DNA of 64,000 nucleotides from Rhodothermus sp. GTDB taxonomy: Bacteria; Bacteroidota; Rhodothermia; Rhodothermales; Rhodothermaceae. Within the stretch, counting starts at the first letter, position 1. Each line of letters opens with the position of its first letter. The DNA lies in NCBI GenBank assembly GCA_030950375.1, contig JAUZRN010000019.1, positions 62,001 to 126,000 on the forward strand, read 5' to 3'. Below are positions 62,501 to 64,000 of the stretch, one piece after another. The notes below the pieces were generated by a model that saw only the letters and a list, made by a program, of their open reading frames with translations, made no database searches and had not been told where the DNA came from. Both the position numbers and the translations under genes were made by a program.

Positions 62501-64000
62501 TTATCGTTTCAACACGCGCCTCACCACCTCACGATCTGCTTCGTCCAGCAGCCGTTTCCAGGCAAACCAGGCAAATACGCTCAGGAGCAACCCCAGAAGC
62601 ATCAGATGGCTCCAGGGTGGCAGATTCTCTGACAGTTGTTGTACGCCCCAGGCCGTTATGCCCAGCAGGCCCAGTGCTCTGGTAATTGGCCACAGCTGAC
62701 GCAACACTTCCAGCCCGTTCAACCGTTGCAATCGAAATGTAGCTCCGAACAGCAGGAGGGCATCTGCACCAACACGTAATGCCCAGGCTATAGCAGCGCC
62801 AACGATGCCCTCATGTGTTATCAGCAACCAGGCGCCCCCCACATACAAGGGCAACTCCAGTAGATGAAAACGCGCAGGAAGATCCGGTCGTCCGATCCCC
62901 TGTAACAGTGCATAAGGGACGTAGGCCAGCGAATTCATCAGCACACCAAGTGCCAACACCTGCAATACCCGTGTACTCCGGGTGGCAAAGTCCGCCCCCA
63001 GCCACACATGCAGGAGGTCCGCAGCGCCCAGCACAACACCCAGCGTGATCGGTCCCATAGCCAGCAACACATACCTGACCGCTTGCCCAAAATAACGCGC
63101 CAGCCGTCTTTGATCCTGTACGCCTTCCAGTGCACTGAATACCGGAAAAAGCACCATAACCAATCCGGAAGGCACCAGGCGAAGCCGGGTAACGATTTCA
63201 TAAGGGGCCGTATAGTAGGTCAGCGCTGTCATTGAGCGCAGCGAACCGATCAAAAAACGATCAAGATAGACCAGCAGTGGACTCACGACACTGGAGACGG
63301 TAACCCATCCACCAAATGCAAAAAGCGACCGTAGTAGTGCAGGCGACATGGTGTAGGAACGCAAACCAGGAAACAGGCGTCCGTTCATCACAATAAAGGC
63401 CATCAGACTGCCCAGGCGTGCCAGCAGCAGCAACGCCACGATGCCGGGCAACCGAAACCCCACCATCAGCCCGAGCAGGGGTAGCACGAACATGGAAATC
63501 CCGGCCGGAATACGCACGGCATTGAGCCAGTCAAAGCGCTGAGCAGCTTCCAGTGCTCCACTAAACGATCCAGAAATCAGCACAATCGGCACAGCCAGCG
63601 CCAGCAGGTGAAAGGTACCACGCGCCTCATCGTGCAATGCTTCGGGAATGTTCAGCACTTTTTCAATCAACAGCGACGTGCTTCCCAGCACGAGCAATAG
63701 CCCGACCAATCCCAGCAGTGCCTGCGCCGTAACCGCCGACCAGATTATACAGCGTAGACGAGCCATCTCACCACGTGCCAGGGCCTCGGCGACAAACTTG
63801 GTCGTTGCCCGTCCCAGGCCCAGATCAAAGAAGGTAAAATAGCCCAGCAGCATCCATGCCAGCGCCAGCAGACCGAATCGATCTGTTCCTAATCCCTGAA
63901 TAATAAACGGAAGGGTAACCACACCAATCAGGAGCGGTCCCCCCTGCCCAGCCAGATTGAGTAGCGTGTTACGGGCCAGTAGTTGCCCGCTGAGCTGTAA
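62501..64000 (-). CDS. Oligosaccharide flippase (Wzx/MATE-like), N-terminus cut by window edge
   Basis: The frame is open from 62501 to the last base and continues outside, since residues LSGQLLARNTLLNLAGQGGP lie before any ATG. About 12 to 14 membrane spans fit the polysaccharide-export/flippase superfamily: VTLPFIIQGLGTDRFGLLALAWMLLGYF, TTKFVAEALARGEMARL, FAFGGWVTVSSVVSPLLVYLDRFLIG in outline and YTAPYEIVTRLRLVPSGLVMVLFP. It flips lipid-linked sugars across the inner membrane. Together with the downstream GT2 gene it marks the edge of a polysaccharide locus. Confidence 0.9.
   Translation of the reverse strand, partial: LQLSGQLLARNTLLNLAGQGGPLLIGVVTLPFIIQGLGTDRFGLLALAWMLLGYFTFFDLGLGRATTKFVAEALARGEMARLRCIIWSAVTAQALLGLVGLLLVLGSTSLLIEKVLNIPEALHDEARGTFHLLALAVPIVLISGSFSGALEAAQRFDWLNAVRIPAGISMFVLPLLGLMVGFRLPGIVALLLLARLGSLMAFIVMNGRLFPGLRSYTMSPALLRSLFAFGGWVTVSSVVSPLLVYLDRFLIGSLRSMTALTYYTAPYEIVTRLRLVPSGLVMVLFPVFSALEGVQDQRRLARYFGQAVRYVLLAMGPITLGVVLGAADLLHVWLGADFATRSTRVLQVLALGVLMNSLAYVPYALLQGIGRPDLPARFHLLELPLYVGGAWLLITHEGIVGAAIAWALRVGADALLLFGATFRLQRLNGLEVLRQLWPITRALGLLGITAWGVQQLSENLPPWSHLMLLGLLLSVFAWFAWKRLLDEADREVVRRVLKR

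Overview
This window looks like a chromosomal segment of a thermophilic Rhodothermota bacterium close to Rhodothermus marinus. The placement is an inference from gene content and style. The window has a SusC-type receptor, a type IX secretion sorting domain, GldA/F/G-like genes, a serC-serA-DUF1015 cluster, promoters of the Bacteroidota TAnnTTTG type, weak Shine-Dalgarno use and GC-rich codon use. About 47 protein genes and one initiator tRNA are supported. No CRISPR array, insertion sequence, rRNA or prophage was seen.

Layout. 1-4037: the cut end of a SusC-like receptor, a gene-poor gap and a secreted glycogen-debranching-type glycosidase. 4066-8242: an ABC exporter operon (ATPase, permease, GldG-like and DUF4340 proteins). 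8507-9765: an OprB-type porin with a well-formed promoter. 9774-19111: a long minus-strand run, ileS, DksA-like, lspA, lepA, a secreted unknown and two lepB paralogues, joining translation to protein export. 19317-21849: malate synthase divergent from an IclR regulator. 21884-24856: a decayed gene, purine nucleoside phosphorylase, DivIVA and YggS. 24979-29008: spermidine synthase and the three-gene proton-translocating transhydrogenase. 29292-32894: serine biosynthesis with DUF1015. 33065-35771: tRNA-fMet, then a half-size binding protein paired with a chemoreceptor. 35827-40051: PAP2, recA, cinA, pyrE and pgsA. 40280-43098: dnaK and tatD.

43260-50608 is a tight five-gene envelope operon: a PDZ/multi-membrane-span/GAF LytS-like kinase, a LytTR regulator, a SpoIID/LytB protein, a TonB-dependent receptor and a membrane-anchored NUDIX protein. 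icd and dnaG follow. 54302-57010 holds a large T9SS cargo protein and, 15 bases behind it, a 49-residue ORF whose C-terminal part matches the lasso-peptide leader spacing but has only six residues after it. No maturation genes are in view, and this is the most novel signal in the window. The right end has gpmI, nth with a zinc ribbon, a DUF4105 (Lnb-like) membrane protein, a GT2 glycosyltransferase and a flippase cut by the window edge.

Taken together, much of the segment serves the cell envelope: signal and lipoprotein peptidases, a likely lipoprotein acyltransferase, porin, receptors, phospholipid and polysaccharide genes. It is mixed with central metabolism (glyoxylate shunt, NADPH supply, serine, glycolysis) and core information processing (ileS, lepA, recA, dnaG, dnaK).
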